From: Cryobacterium sp.
GTDB taxonomy: Bacteria; Actinomycetota; Actinomycetes; Actinomycetales; Microbacteriaceae
Length of the DNA: 47,173 bases
Reading direction: 5' to 3'
Assembly (NCBI RefSeq): GCF_025463825.1
Contig: NZ_JAODBG010000024.1
Coordinates: 1 to 47,173 of the forward strand
The notes under the pieces were generated by a model, which saw nothing but the letters and a program-made list of their open reading frames with translations, did not search any database and was not told where the DNA came from. The stretch's first letter is position 1. Each line of letters starts with the position of its first letter. The position numbers and the translations under genes were made by a program. Positions 31,859 to 39,979 of this stretch are shown here, piece by piece.

Positions 31859-33868
31859 ATGTCCACGCCCATCGTCCTGCAGAAAATCGTCTTCCCCTCT
31901 TCCTCCGAGCCGGATGTCGCACCGCTCTACGTCGACCCCGACGAGTGGACCCAGATCATCACGCCCGGCCAGGAGTCCCCCAAGCGCCGCGGCGGTCCCC
32001 GAAGCGAACCCACCACACAGCCGCTGCGGCTGACCCACCACAACGTCACTCCGATGCTCGACGGCCGACGCGGCCTGAAGCCCGGCCTGGACAAGCGGGT
32101 CTCCCTCGGCACCTACTTCAACGCCTTCCCCGCCAGCTACTGGCGCCGGTGGACCAGCCTGACCGGGGTGCGCCTGAGCATCTCCACGACCGGCACCGGC
32201 GACATCATCGTGTACCGGTCCAACGCCCGCGGCGTCATCCAGGTGGTCGACTCCGCGCACGTCGAGGAGACCGGCACGGTCAACTTCGACCTCGGCTTCG
32301 ATTACTTCATCGACGGCGGCTGGTACTGGTTCGACCTCGTTTCCCGCGGCGAGGACTTCGCGCTCACCAGCGCGGAATGGCAGGCGCCGCCCAGCGACGC
32401 CCCGGCGCCGCCGGAGCGCACGCTCACCATCGCCATCACGACCCTGAACCGCACCTCGTACTGCCTGGAGCTGTTGGCCACGATTGCCACGGACTCCGAT
32501 GTCCTCGCTGGCCTTGACCAGGTCATCGTCGTCGACCAGGGCACCGACAAGATCCGGGAACACGCCCGGTACGCCGACGTCGACGCCGCCATGGGCGGGC
32601 GGCTGCGGGTCATCGACCAGGTCAACGCCGGCGGCTCCGGCGGGTTCTCCCGCGGGATGCTCGAAACCGTCGCCGCGGGCACCAGCGACTACGTGATGCT
32701 GCTGGACGACGACGTCGTCGCCGAGCCCGAAAGCATCCGCCGCGCCCTGGCCTTCGCCCGGCTGTGCACCGAACCGACCATCGTCGGCGGCCACATGTTC
32801 GACATGTTCGACAAGACCAAGCTGCACGCCTTCGCCGAGTCGATCGACAGCTGGAACTTCATGTGGGGTCCGATCACCCCGTCCCGCCACGACTTCACCG
32901 CCAGCAACCTGCGCCAGACCACCTGGCTGCACCAGCGCAACGATGTGGCCTACAACGGCTGGTGGATGAGCCTGATCCCGGTCGAGGTGATCCGCGAGAT
33001 CGGCCTGTCGCTGCCCGTGTTCATCAAGTGGGACGACGCCGAGTTCTCGCTGCGCGCCTCCGAGCACGGCTACTCGACGGTCAGCCTGCCCGGCGCGGCC
33101 GTGTGGCACGTGTCCTGGGTGGACAAGGACGATTCCCGGGACTGGCAGGCGTTCTACCACGCCCGCAACCGCCTGGTCGCGGCGCTGCTGCACTCCCCGC
33201 ACGCCAAGGGCGGCCGGCTCACCCTCAGCAACCTGGCCTCCGACGTACGCCACCTGCTGACGATGGACTACTACACGGTGAAGCTGCGCCAACTCGCCTA
33301 CGAGAGCGTCCAGGCCGGCCCCGGAGAGCTGCACTCCGAGCTCACCACGCGGTTGCCCGCCATCCGGGCGCTGGCGAAGGACTACCCCGAGTCCACCCTG
33401 ATCCGCGATCTGGGCCACTTCGGCAAGTTCCCGATGACGAACCTCGTCGGCAGCGGCGCACCGCGCCCCTCCGGCCGTCAGCTGTACTCGTTCCTGATCA
33501 CCAACTTCGTGCGCCACGGGCTGAAGAAGCCGCACGACCAGAGCAAGGTGCGCCCGGACACGCACCTGCCCCGCACCGCCCCGTGGTGGACGGTACCGAG
33601 CATGGACAGCGTGGTCATCACCAACGCCGAAGGCTCCGGGGTCACCTGGCACATTCGGGACCGCGCCATGTTCCGGTCACTGCTGTGGTCGAGCCTCACC
33701 CAGAACCTGCGCTTCCGCCGGCGCTGGACGGGGCTCAGCGAGCAGTATCGGGCCAGCGAACACGACCTCACCTCGCTGGAGTCCTGGACGAGCACCCTCG
33801 GCCTGGATCCCGCCACGGGAACCGGCGCCGCGATGCCGGCCGTGCCGGCGGACAGCGCCCACGGCTAA
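31859..33868 (+). CDS. glfT2: GlfT2-like galactofuranosyltransferase
   Basis: A 669-residue protein like mycobacterial GlfT2, which polymerises galactofuranose from UDP-Galf. A beta-rich N-terminal domain (1-~185) precedes the GT-A domain, with VVDQGTD, the DDD site at residues 283-285 (MLLDDDVVAEP), KWDDAEFSLRASEHG carrying the catalytic Asp pair, and the conserved AVWHVSW His. A C-terminal helical domain follows. ATG 31859 has GGAGG 5-9 bases upstream. It is transcribed with glf. The natural product may be a galactofuran-containing glycan rather than mycolyl-arabinogalactan, since no arabinan genes are seen. Confidence 0.92.
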   Translation: MSTPIVLQKIVFPSSSEPDVAPLYVDPDEWTQIITPGQESPKRRGGPRSEPTTQPLRLTHHNVTPMLDGRRGLKPGLDKRVSLGTYFNAFPASYWRRWTSLTGVRLSISTTGTGDIIVYRSNARGVIQVVDSAHVEETGTVNFDLGFDYFIDGGWYWFDLVSRGEDFALTSAEWQAPPSDAPAPPERTLTIAITTLNRTSYCLELLATIATDSDVLAGLDQVIVVDQGTDKIREHARYADVDAAMGGRLRVIDQVNAGGSGGFSRGMLETVAAGTSDYVMLLDDDVVAEPESIRRALAFARLCTEPTIVGGHMFDMFDKTKLHAFAESIDSWNFMWGPITPSRHDFTASNLRQTTWLHQRNDVAYNGWWMSLIPVEVIREIGLSLPVFIKWDDAEFSLRASEHGYSTVSLPGAAVWHVSWVDKDDSRDWQAFYHARNRLVAALLHSPHAKGGRLTLSNLASDVRHLLTMDYYTVKLRQLAYESVQAGPGELHSELTTRLPAIRALAKDYPESTLIRDLGHFGKFPMTNLVGSGAPRPSGRQLYSFLITNFVRHGLKKPHDQSKVRPDTHLPRTAPWWTVPSMDSVVITNAEGSGVTWHIRDRAMFRSLLWSSLTQNLRFRRRWTGLSEQYRASEHDLTSLESWTSTLGLDPATGTGAAMPAVPADSAHG

Positions 33869-33888
33869 GGCGCTCCGGCGCTAACGGC

Positions 33889-33894
33889 TAGAAT
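33889..33894 (+). promoter_or_regulatory. Probable -10 of the wzm-wzt operon
   Basis: TAGAAT (33889-33894) lies about 67 bases upstream of the exporter start, after the glfT2 stop. A weak TAAGGC is about 17 bases further upstream. This suggests the exporter can be transcribed on its own. Confidence 0.5.
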
Positions 33895-33961
33895 CACGGG
33901 TGGGCCAGTTGCCCCCACCCGAGAGGCACCTGGCAGGCGACCCAAGGATCAAAGGAATCGC

Positions 33962-34834
33962 GTGACCCAAATCGTTCCAGTACCAGACCTCGACGGCTTC
34001 GTCCGCCCGGGTCAAGGGGCCGGACTGATCGACGTATTCCGCCGGCGGTACCTGCTCTCCCTCCTCGTCCGCAAGGAGGTCCAGGTCCGCTATCGCGGAT
34101 CGGTCCTCGGCTGGATGTGGTCCTACGTCAAACCGATCACCCAGTTCCTGGTGTTCTTCGTCGCCCTCGGCGTCTTCCTGCAGCTCAACGGCACCATCCC
34201 GAACTACCCGGTCTACCTGTTCTCCGGGCTGATCGTGATCAACCTGTTCAGTGAGGCGTTCAGCAACGGCACCAAGTCGCTGGTCGACAACGCGCCGCTG
34301 ATCAAAAAGATCTACCTCCCCCGCGAGCTGTTCCCGGTGTCGTCCACCCTGGTGGCGTTCGTCAACTTCCTCCCCCAGGCCCTGGTGCTCGCCGTGGTCT
34401 GTGTGTTCACGGGCTGGCGCCCCAGCGTGGTCCAGCTTCTCGGCATCCTTCTGGGCGTGCTCATCATCGTGCTGCTGGCCATGGGCCTGAGCCTGTTCTT
34501 CGGCTCGATCAACGTGTCCTTCCGCGATGCGCAGAACTTCGTCGAACTGGTCCTGCTCGTGGCCACCTGGGCGTCCCCGGTGCTCTACCAGTGGAACACC
34601 GTCGCCAAGGTGCTGCCGGACTGGATGATGGTGATCTACCAGCTCAACCCGATCACCGCGGCCGTCGAACTCATGCACGCCGGCTTCTGGTACCCCACCA
34701 CCGACGGAAGCAGTCCGCTGCCGCCGAACCTGTGGTTCTTCGGCCTGTGCGCCCTGGTCACCTCGAGCGTGCTCCTGGTCATCGGACAGCTTGTCTTCCG
34801 CCGATTGGAGCGTCGTTTTGCCCAAGACCTTTAA
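33962..34834 (+). CDS. wzm: ABC transporter permease for surface polysaccharide
   Basis: A 290-residue permease of the ABC-2 polysaccharide-export family. After a soluble amphipathic N-terminus come LLVRKEVQVRYRGSVLGWMWS (the family motif), then helices TQFLVFFVALGVFLQL, YLFSGLIVINLFSEAF, VAFVNFLPQALVLAVVCV, LGILLGVLIIVLLAMGLSLF, the VSFRDAQNFVELVLLVATWASPVLY segment, and a final helix near ALVTSSVLLVIGQ. GTG 33962 follows AAAGGA by 5 bases. Its end overlaps wzt by 17 bp. It is of the Rv3783-like type that exports galactan in mycobacteria, which fits glf and glfT2 upstream. Confidence 0.92.
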   Translation: MTQIVPVPDLDGFVRPGQGAGLIDVFRRRYLLSLLVRKEVQVRYRGSVLGWMWSYVKPITQFLVFFVALGVFLQLNGTIPNYPVYLFSGLIVINLFSEAFSNGTKSLVDNAPLIKKIYLPRELFPVSSTLVAFVNFLPQALVLAVVCVFTGWRPSVVQLLGILLGVLIIVLLAMGLSLFFGSINVSFRDAQNFVELVLLVATWASPVLYQWNTVAKVLPDWMMVIYQLNPITAAVELMHAGFWYPTTDGSSPLPPNLWFFGLCALVTSSVLLVIGQLVFRRLERRFAQDL

Positions 34835-35570
34835 CGAGCAGGCGCCGCCGCGACTGGCCATCATCGTCTCCGACCTCCGCAAGACCTTTCTGCTGCGGCA
34901 CACGCATTCCCTCAAGGAATCCGTTATCGCCGCGGTCCGCCGCAAGCCCATCTCGTCGAGTTTCAACGCGCTCGAGGGCGTCAACTTCACCATCAACGCC
35001 GGTGAGTCCGTCGCCCTGATGGGCTTCAACGGCTCCGGCAAGTCCACGCTGCTCAAGCTGATCTCCGGCGTGCTCCGGCCCGACACCGGGGAGGTCCTCA
35101 CCCGGGGCCGCGTCGCCGGTCTCATCGAGGTGGGCGCCGGGTTCCACCCCGATCTGTCCGGCCGGGAGAACATCTACCTGAACGCCGCCATCCTCGGCAT
35201 GAGCCAGAAGGAGATCGACGCCCGGTTCGACGCGATCGTCGAGTTCAGCGAAATCGCCAAGTTCATCGACACCGAGGTCAAGCACTACTCCTCGGGCATG
35301 TTCCTCCGCCTCGCGTTCTCGGTCGCCATCCACACCGAGGTCGACATCCTCCTGGTCGACGAGATCCTCTCTGTGGGCGACGAACCGTTCCAGCGCAAGT
35401 GCCTGGCCAAGATCCGCCAACTGCACGCTGAGGGCCGCACCTTGGTCGTTGTGAGCCATGACCTGGGCATGGTCGCCGACCTCTGCGACCGGGGCATCCT
35501 GATCGACAAGGGCAAGGTCGTCTTCGACGGCGAATCGCACGAGGCCGTCGCGCGCATGCGCGCCCAGTAA
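34818..35570 (+). CDS. wzt: ABC transporter ATPase for surface polysaccharide
   Basis: A 250-residue ATPase with Walker A ALMGFNGSGKSTLLKL, signature KHYSSGMFLRLAFSVAI, Walker B DILLVDEILSVGD and the H-loop VVSHDLGMV. The chain ends just after the ATPase core, so there is no C-terminal carbohydrate-binding domain as in O9a-type Wzt; this matches the short galactan/teichoic-acid type. TTG 34818 is chosen because GGAG sits 7 bases upstream; a TTG at 34791 would extend the protein. Coupled to wzm by overlap. Confidence 0.93.
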   Translation: MPKTFNEQAPPRLAIIVSDLRKTFLLRHTHSLKESVIAAVRRKPISSSFNALEGVNFTINAGESVALMGFNGSGKSTLLKLISGVLRPDTGEVLTRGRVAGLIEVGAGFHPDLSGRENIYLNAAILGMSQKEIDARFDAIVEFSEIAKFIDTEVKHYSSGMFLRLAFSVAIHTEVDILLVDEILSVGDEPFQRKCLAKIRQLHAEGRTLVVVSHDLGMVADLCDRGILIDKGKVVFDGESHEAVARMRAQ

Positions 35571-35605
35571 CACCAGCACCCACGCCGGGATCCCGCCGAC
35601 GGCAG

Positions 35606-35647
35606 CACGACGAAGCGCCCCGACCGAGGTCGGGGCGCTTCGTCGTG
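35606..35647. terminator. Bidirectional terminator after wzt
   Basis: A 19-bp perfect stem (35606-35624 with 35629-35647) with a 4-base loop stands between the convergent wzt and the secreted lysozyme-like gene. It is very GC-rich with no long T-run, but its symmetric place between converging genes suits termination for both. Confidence 0.75.
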
Positions 35648-35661
35648 GTGTGGAGTCCGGG

Positions 35662-38013
35662 TTACTTGGTGATCGTCCCGCCCTTGGGCATGCTGCCCAG
35701 CTCGGCGGAGGTGACGGTGTACACCTTCGGTGCCTTGCCGCCGTTCAGCCGCAGCAGGACGGCCCAGGAGCCCACCTCACGGTACTTGCCTTCGGCGATG
35801 TAATACACCGCCGGTGTGCCGGCCACCGTGACGAAGACCCGGCCGACGGTCTCCTGGGACAGCGTGAGCGTCGAACAGGTGGTGTCGCGCAGGCTCGTGA
35901 GCGCGAATCCGGTGGTGTTGCCCGAGCCGAGCCGGTACAGGGTGCCCTTGAGGCCGATGTACTGGGTGCCGAAGCAGGTGACGACCCGGCTCACCGAGCC
36001 CGCGGTCTTGGTGTACCCCGTGATGACGGAGTCCGGCACCGTACGGTAGCCCGTGATGCCCAGGGAGTCGGTTGTCCCGAACGAGCCGACCCGTGTCATC
36101 CGGTCGTGTCCGTCGGTGAGGTACACATTGGGGCTGCCGGCCGACTTGATCAGCGACGCCGGAGCGACGATGCCGCCCGGGCGGGCGAAGGTCTTGATGG
36201 TGCCCGACGACCACGTCACGATGGTCGGGGTCTTGCCGCCGTTGAGCGCTATCACGTCGCTCCAGGCCAGGACCTGGCGGGCGGTGCCGTCGACGATGCG
36301 GTACACGGTCGGTGACCCCTTCGCCATTGCGAAGACCTTGTTCGAAATCGTCGCGCCGGCGCCCAGCGCTCGGCACGTGGACGGTGTGAGAGTGGTGGTC
36401 GCGATGCCGGCGCCGTTGCCCTTTCCCAGCGGTGAGGCCTTCTTGCCGTGAACGAGGACGAGCTTGGAATTGCAGGTGGCGACCAGGGTGAGGTCGGCGG
36501 CCGCCCGATTGTAGCCGCTCATCGTTGCGCTCGACACCGTCTTGATCGACGAGGCACCGTACTCGCCCAAGACCGCGAGCGAGGGCACCCGGATGCGGGA
36601 GAAGGTGCCATCGACCAGGAAGACGTCGCTGGATGTCGCGGTCTTGATCGCCGTTCCCGGCGTTTCGAGTGTCCGTCCGACGGGGTAGCGCTTCGCGTTC
36701 TCGGTGTCCATGGTGCCGACCCAGGGGCTCTTGCCGCCGTTGATCCGCAGCACGCCGGTCCAGGACGCGACCGGGAACCGGGTCGACGAGTTCAGGAAGT
36801 AGGTGGTGTCTTTGCCCGGCACCACCATGAAGTTGGAGACTTCCCCGCCGGTGGGGAGCTTGCTCCACTGGCCCGGCATCAGGTCGGTCGGTGACCCGCA
36901 GTCGTAACCCCACACCGAGACCTGGCCGCAGCTGGTGAACCGGTGCCGGGAGTTGGCCTGCACCAGGGCGATGTCCCCGGTCAGGGGGTTGCGCACCAGC
37001 GGGCTGGCGTTCGTCCCGTTGCTGTAGCCGGCCAGGTAGGCGGTGCTGACGTTGCGGTAGGTGCCCAGCTTGGCGAGGGCGTTGTAGACAGCGGTGGTGG
37101 GGACGTAGTGCTTGACGGTGCCGGTGATGAGGTAGATGGCGCCGGACACCTTGTCGCGCACGAAGGAACTGCCACCGCTGGTGCTGCCGAACCAGTTCGT
37201 GAAGTACGCCCAGAAGTTACGGTTGCCGTACGAGGAGCAGCCGTCGCCGGTGCGGCCGATGTTGTCCAGCGAGGCCTGGTTCGGCCGGTACGGCGTGTAG
37301 ACGTACAGCGCGGCGGTGGCCTGGTTCTCGATGTAGACGCTGGACGTTCCGCAGGAGGCGTTCGGGTGGTACTGGATGGTGTTCCACCGGCCGGCGACAT
37401 AGCCGCGCGATTCCGGCCGCGCCTGGTACTTCTTGAACTGCCAGGCGGCGTTGTACACCTGGTTGAAGAAGCCGTAGTAGGTGGAATCGCAGACCGCGGT
37501 ATCCGGGCAGCCGTATCCGGTCGCCTTGCGGTAGGTTCCGCTGGTCGGCGCCGTGCCGGAGATCAGGCCGGTCTCCTTCTCCAGGAGCACCAGGAGCACC
37601 TGCGGGTTGATGCCGCAGGCGGTGGCGACCTTCGAGATGATGGCGGCGGCGCTCTCCTTCGAGGAGCCGGAGTAGGCGGTGCAGCCCTCGCTCTTGGCGC
37701 TCTGGGAGGCGGTTTTCTGGCTGTAGCTCTTGAGGCAGGTGTAGCCGGACCGGCAGTTGGGCACCTTGCTGTTCAGGAACGACTGGATCTCGGACTTCGA
37801 CAGGGTGCCCGAGTTGTAGAAAACGGCGTCGCTCATGATGTTGCCGGCGTTGAAGTCGCTGCCGGAAGCCGCGGCTGCTGAGTCCTCCGTCGTGGTCGCG
37901 CCGACCGTGAGGAACCCGATGACGAGGGCGAAAACACCGATCGTGGCGGTCAGTCGGCCGATGCCGCGTCTGACTCGGTGGGCTCGAGGCCACTCTGGGG
38001 CAGGTCGGAACAC
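35662..38013 (-). CDS. Secreted lysozyme-like protein with propeller-like repeats
   Basis: A 783-residue exported protein. A signal helix lies near the N-terminus (LTATIGVFALVIGFLTVGATT, about 21-41). A lysozyme-like domain (about 50-310) contains INPQVLLVLLEKETGLISG (Glu at 145/147), YHPNASCGTSSVYIEN and NRNFWAYFTNWFG, with many Cys. The rest is a repeat region: the phrase NGGKSP/NGGKTP/NGGKAP recurs three times after a hydrophobic strand, suggesting a propeller or wall-binding fold. GTG 38013 is taken because GAGG is 7 bases upstream; GTG 38109 gives a longer protein with a less usual N-terminus. Probably binds or cleaves the wall glycan or peptidoglycan. Confidence 0.78.
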   Translation of the reverse strand: MFRPAPEWPRAHRVRRGIGRLTATIGVFALVIGFLTVGATTTEDSAAAASGSDFNAGNIMSDAVFYNSGTLSKSEIQSFLNSKVPNCRSGYTCLKSYSQKTASQSAKSEGCTAYSGSSKESAAAIISKVATACGINPQVLLVLLEKETGLISGTAPTSGTYRKATGYGCPDTAVCDSTYYGFFNQVYNAAWQFKKYQARPESRGYVAGRWNTIQYHPNASCGTSSVYIENQATAALYVYTPYRPNQASLDNIGRTGDGCSSYGNRNFWAYFTNWFGSTSGGSSFVRDKVSGAIYLITGTVKHYVPTTAVYNALAKLGTYRNVSTAYLAGYSNGTNASPLVRNPLTGDIALVQANSRHRFTSCGQVSVWGYDCGSPTDLMPGQWSKLPTGGEVSNFMVVPGKDTTYFLNSSTRFPVASWTGVLRINGGKSPWVGTMDTENAKRYPVGRTLETPGTAIKTATSSDVFLVDGTFSRIRVPSLAVLGEYGASSIKTVSSATMSGYNRAAADLTLVATCNSKLVLVHGKKASPLGKGNGAGIATTTLTPSTCRALGAGATISNKVFAMAKGSPTVYRIVDGTARQVLAWSDVIALNGGKTPTIVTWSSGTIKTFARPGGIVAPASLIKSAGSPNVYLTDGHDRMTRVGSFGTTDSLGITGYRTVPDSVITGYTKTAGSVSRVVTCFGTQYIGLKGTLYRLGSGNTTGFALTSLRDTTCSTLTLSQETVGRVFVTVAGTPAVYYIAEGKYREVGSWAVLLRLNGGKAPKVYTVTSAELGSMPKGGTITK

Positions 38014-38097
38014 GGCGGGGCCTCGGCTATCTTGTCGGTTTGCTGAACCTGGCAAAAGCACGAGAAAGCCCGCTGGGATGCAGAGATTCGCCCCCAC

Positions 38098-38138
38098 GGT
38101 TATGCTCACGCGTCTGCACACGTGTAACAACCATAACC
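38098..38138. promoter_or_regulatory. Inverted repeat upstream of the lysozyme-like gene
   Basis: GGTTATG (38098-38104) and CATAACC (38132-38138) are perfect arms with 27 bases between, and an inner palindrome ACACGTGT. The element lies in the 170-bp gap upstream of the secreted protein. It may be an operator, but no regulator is assigned. The gap is otherwise without a gene. Confidence 0.35.
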
Positions 38139-38183
38139 TGCGGTGTTCGCGAGGATCCGCTCCTGGTGGGTGTGACGCGCCGG

Positions 38184-39023
38184 TCAGTCCCCGTCGGATC
38201 GGAAGTTGCGCACAATGAACCGGCGGTAGGCGACCCGTCGGACGGCCACGGGGACGAAGCGGTATCCGCCGCGGACGAGCACGTTGCGCGCGAACTGGCG
38301 GCGGGTGACGAATCGGTCCTTGAGCAGGCTGCGCTGCAGGGCGATCTCGCTGCGGAACAGCGTGAATCCGCCTCTGCGGCCGTAGGCGCCGGCATCCACC
38401 CGGTACATCACCAGCGGATCCGGCAGGTTCGCCACCACGGCGCCCGCCTGGATCATCCGCGCGAACAGCCAGTAGTCCTCCATCAGCGGCAGTTCCCGGT
38501 ACCCGCCGGCCCTGGCCACGACCGACCGGCGGTACACCACGGTGGGGTGGTTGAACGGGTCGGAGAATCGGGCGCTGGTGACGATGTCGTCGGGGTCGGT
38601 GGGCGGGATCCGCTTGCCGAGAACCCGGCCCGCCTCGTCGAACTCGAGCATGCCGGTGCCGACGAGGTCGTAGCCGGACTCCATGACGGCCAGCTGGCGT
38701 TCGAAACGGGTCGGCAGGGAGATGTCGTCGGCGTCCATCCGGGCGACGACGTCGTGGGCGCAGTGGGCCAGGCCGCTCTCCAGGGCGCGGGCAAGGCCGA
38801 CATTCGCGGGCAGCCGCACGTGGTTCACGGGCACCGGCGAGCTGGCCGTCGCGGCCGCAACGGCCGCGGCCAACTCGGTGCCGATGGGGCCGTCCTGCAC
38901 GATGACGACGTCGCTGGGGCGGCGGCTCTGCTCGATGACGGTGCTGGCGAACGCCTTGGTGAAGTACGCCGCCTTGTCCCCGGCGTAGACCGGCAGGAGC
39001 AGGGAGAATTCGGTTCCGGCCAC
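38184..39023 (-). CDS. GT2-family glycosyltransferase
   Basis: A 279-residue soluble GT-A enzyme: FSLLLPVYAGDKAAYFTKAF, VVIVQDGPIG, VGLARALESGL, the DxD site VVARMDADDISLPTRFERQ, and the later PLMEDYWLFARMI with the base-like Glu-Asp. This resembles amylovoran/AmsE-type and rhamnosyltransferase-like GT2. GTG 39023 lies 2 bases after the stop of the upstream GT2 gene, so it is translationally coupled. It is the last of a three-gene minus-strand operon (membrane protein, GT2, GT2). Confidence 0.88.
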   Translation of the reverse strand: MAGTEFSLLLPVYAGDKAAYFTKAFASTVIEQSRRPSDVVIVQDGPIGTELAAAVAAATASSPVPVNHVRLPANVGLARALESGLAHCAHDVVARMDADDISLPTRFERQLAVMESGYDLVGTGMLEFDEAGRVLGKRIPPTDPDDIVTSARFSDPFNHPTVVYRRSVVARAGGYRELPLMEDYWLFARMIQAGAVVANLPDPLVMYRVDAGAYGRRGGFTLFRSEIALQRSLLKDRFVTRRQFARNVLVRGGYRFVPVAVRRVAYRRFIVRNFRSDGD

Positions 39024-39025
39024 GG

Positions 39026-39979
39026 TCAGGACACCCCGGCTTCGCAGGCGGCGACATCGTCGGATGCCTCGCCCAACCCGGCCAGCGCCACCCGGTTGGG
39101 CCGGGGGCGGCTGCGGAAACCGTCGCGGAGCCCGCTGCGCAGGCCCCTCGCAAGCAAGGGCCGGTCGGCGGACGCCGTGAAGGTACGGGCCCAGCGGCGC
39201 AGGGACGATCCGGTGTAGAGAAGCTTCTCGGCCGGGCTCAGCCCGCGGGAGCGCCGGAGAAGCCAGACCTTGTTGCGCACTTCGTAGTAGAACCGGGCGC
39301 CGGGGTCTACGTCCGTGGCACCGAGCTTGACGGTCTTGTGCACCACGACGCTGCCGGGCACGAAGAAGCCGCGACTTTTCCGCAGGATGCGCATCGAGTA
39401 TTCGAAGTCGTCGTTCCAGATGAAGTAGTCGGCGATGGGCAGCCCGTGCCGGCGCACGGCGTCGGCCCGCACCAGCATCGACACGAACGACGTGCTGCGC
39501 ACCGGGACGGCGTCTCGGGCCTCGGCGGCGGCCTTCTCGGCGGCGCGGACGAAAGGCTTGGGCCGGGGGGTGTTCATCGGGTGGTCCTGCCCGTCGGTCC
39601 ACACCACCCGGGAGCCGGCGATGGTGACCCGGTCATCGTCCCCGACGCTCGCAAGCAGCGCCGCCAGGGCGGTGTCGGTCGGCACCGTGTCGTCATCCAT
39701 CAGCCAGACCAGGTCGGCCGCCTGGCGCACCACGGCTCGGGCGGCTCCGATCGCGAAGCCGCCGGCGCCGCCGGTGTTGCGGGCGACGGACACCAGGTCG
39801 ACGTGCGGGTACCGCGTCCGCACCACGTCGGCAGTGTCGTCGGTGGAGGCGTTGTCGACGACGACGATAGCGGCGACCGGGCTGGTCTGCCCGGCGAGGG
39901 CGTCCAGCACCTCGATCAACAGGTCGCGACGGTTGTAGGCGACCACGACCGCTATGGTGCGAACGGCCCCACCTGTCAT
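39026..39979 (-). CDS. GT2-family glycosyltransferase (GlfT1/rhamnosyltransferase-like)
   Basis: A 317-residue enzyme with IAVVVAYNRRDLLIEVLDAL, IVVVDNASTDDTADVV, NTGGAGGFAIGAARAV, the DDD site LVWLMDDDTVPT, and NDDFEYSMRILR with the late acidic pair. The NTGGAGGF motif and the IWNDDFEYS region occur in GlfT1-like and rhamnosyl/galactofuranosyl GT2 enzymes, so it may add the first sugars before GlfT2. ATG 39979 overlaps the stop of the membrane protein upstream (ATGA). The sugar is not certain. Confidence 0.88.
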   Translation of the reverse strand: MTGGAVRTIAVVVAYNRRDLLIEVLDALAGQTSPVAAIVVVDNASTDDTADVVRTRYPHVDLVSVARNTGGAGGFAIGAARAVVRQAADLVWLMDDDTVPTDTALAALLASVGDDDRVTIAGSRVVWTDGQDHPMNTPRPKPFVRAAEKAAAEARDAVPVRSTSFVSMLVRADAVRRHGLPIADYFIWNDDFEYSMRILRKSRGFFVPGSVVVHKTVKLGATDVDPGARFYYEVRNKVWLLRRSRGLSPAEKLLYTGSSLRRWARTFTASADRPLLARGLRSGLRDGFRSRPRPNRVALAGLGEASDDVAACEAGVS

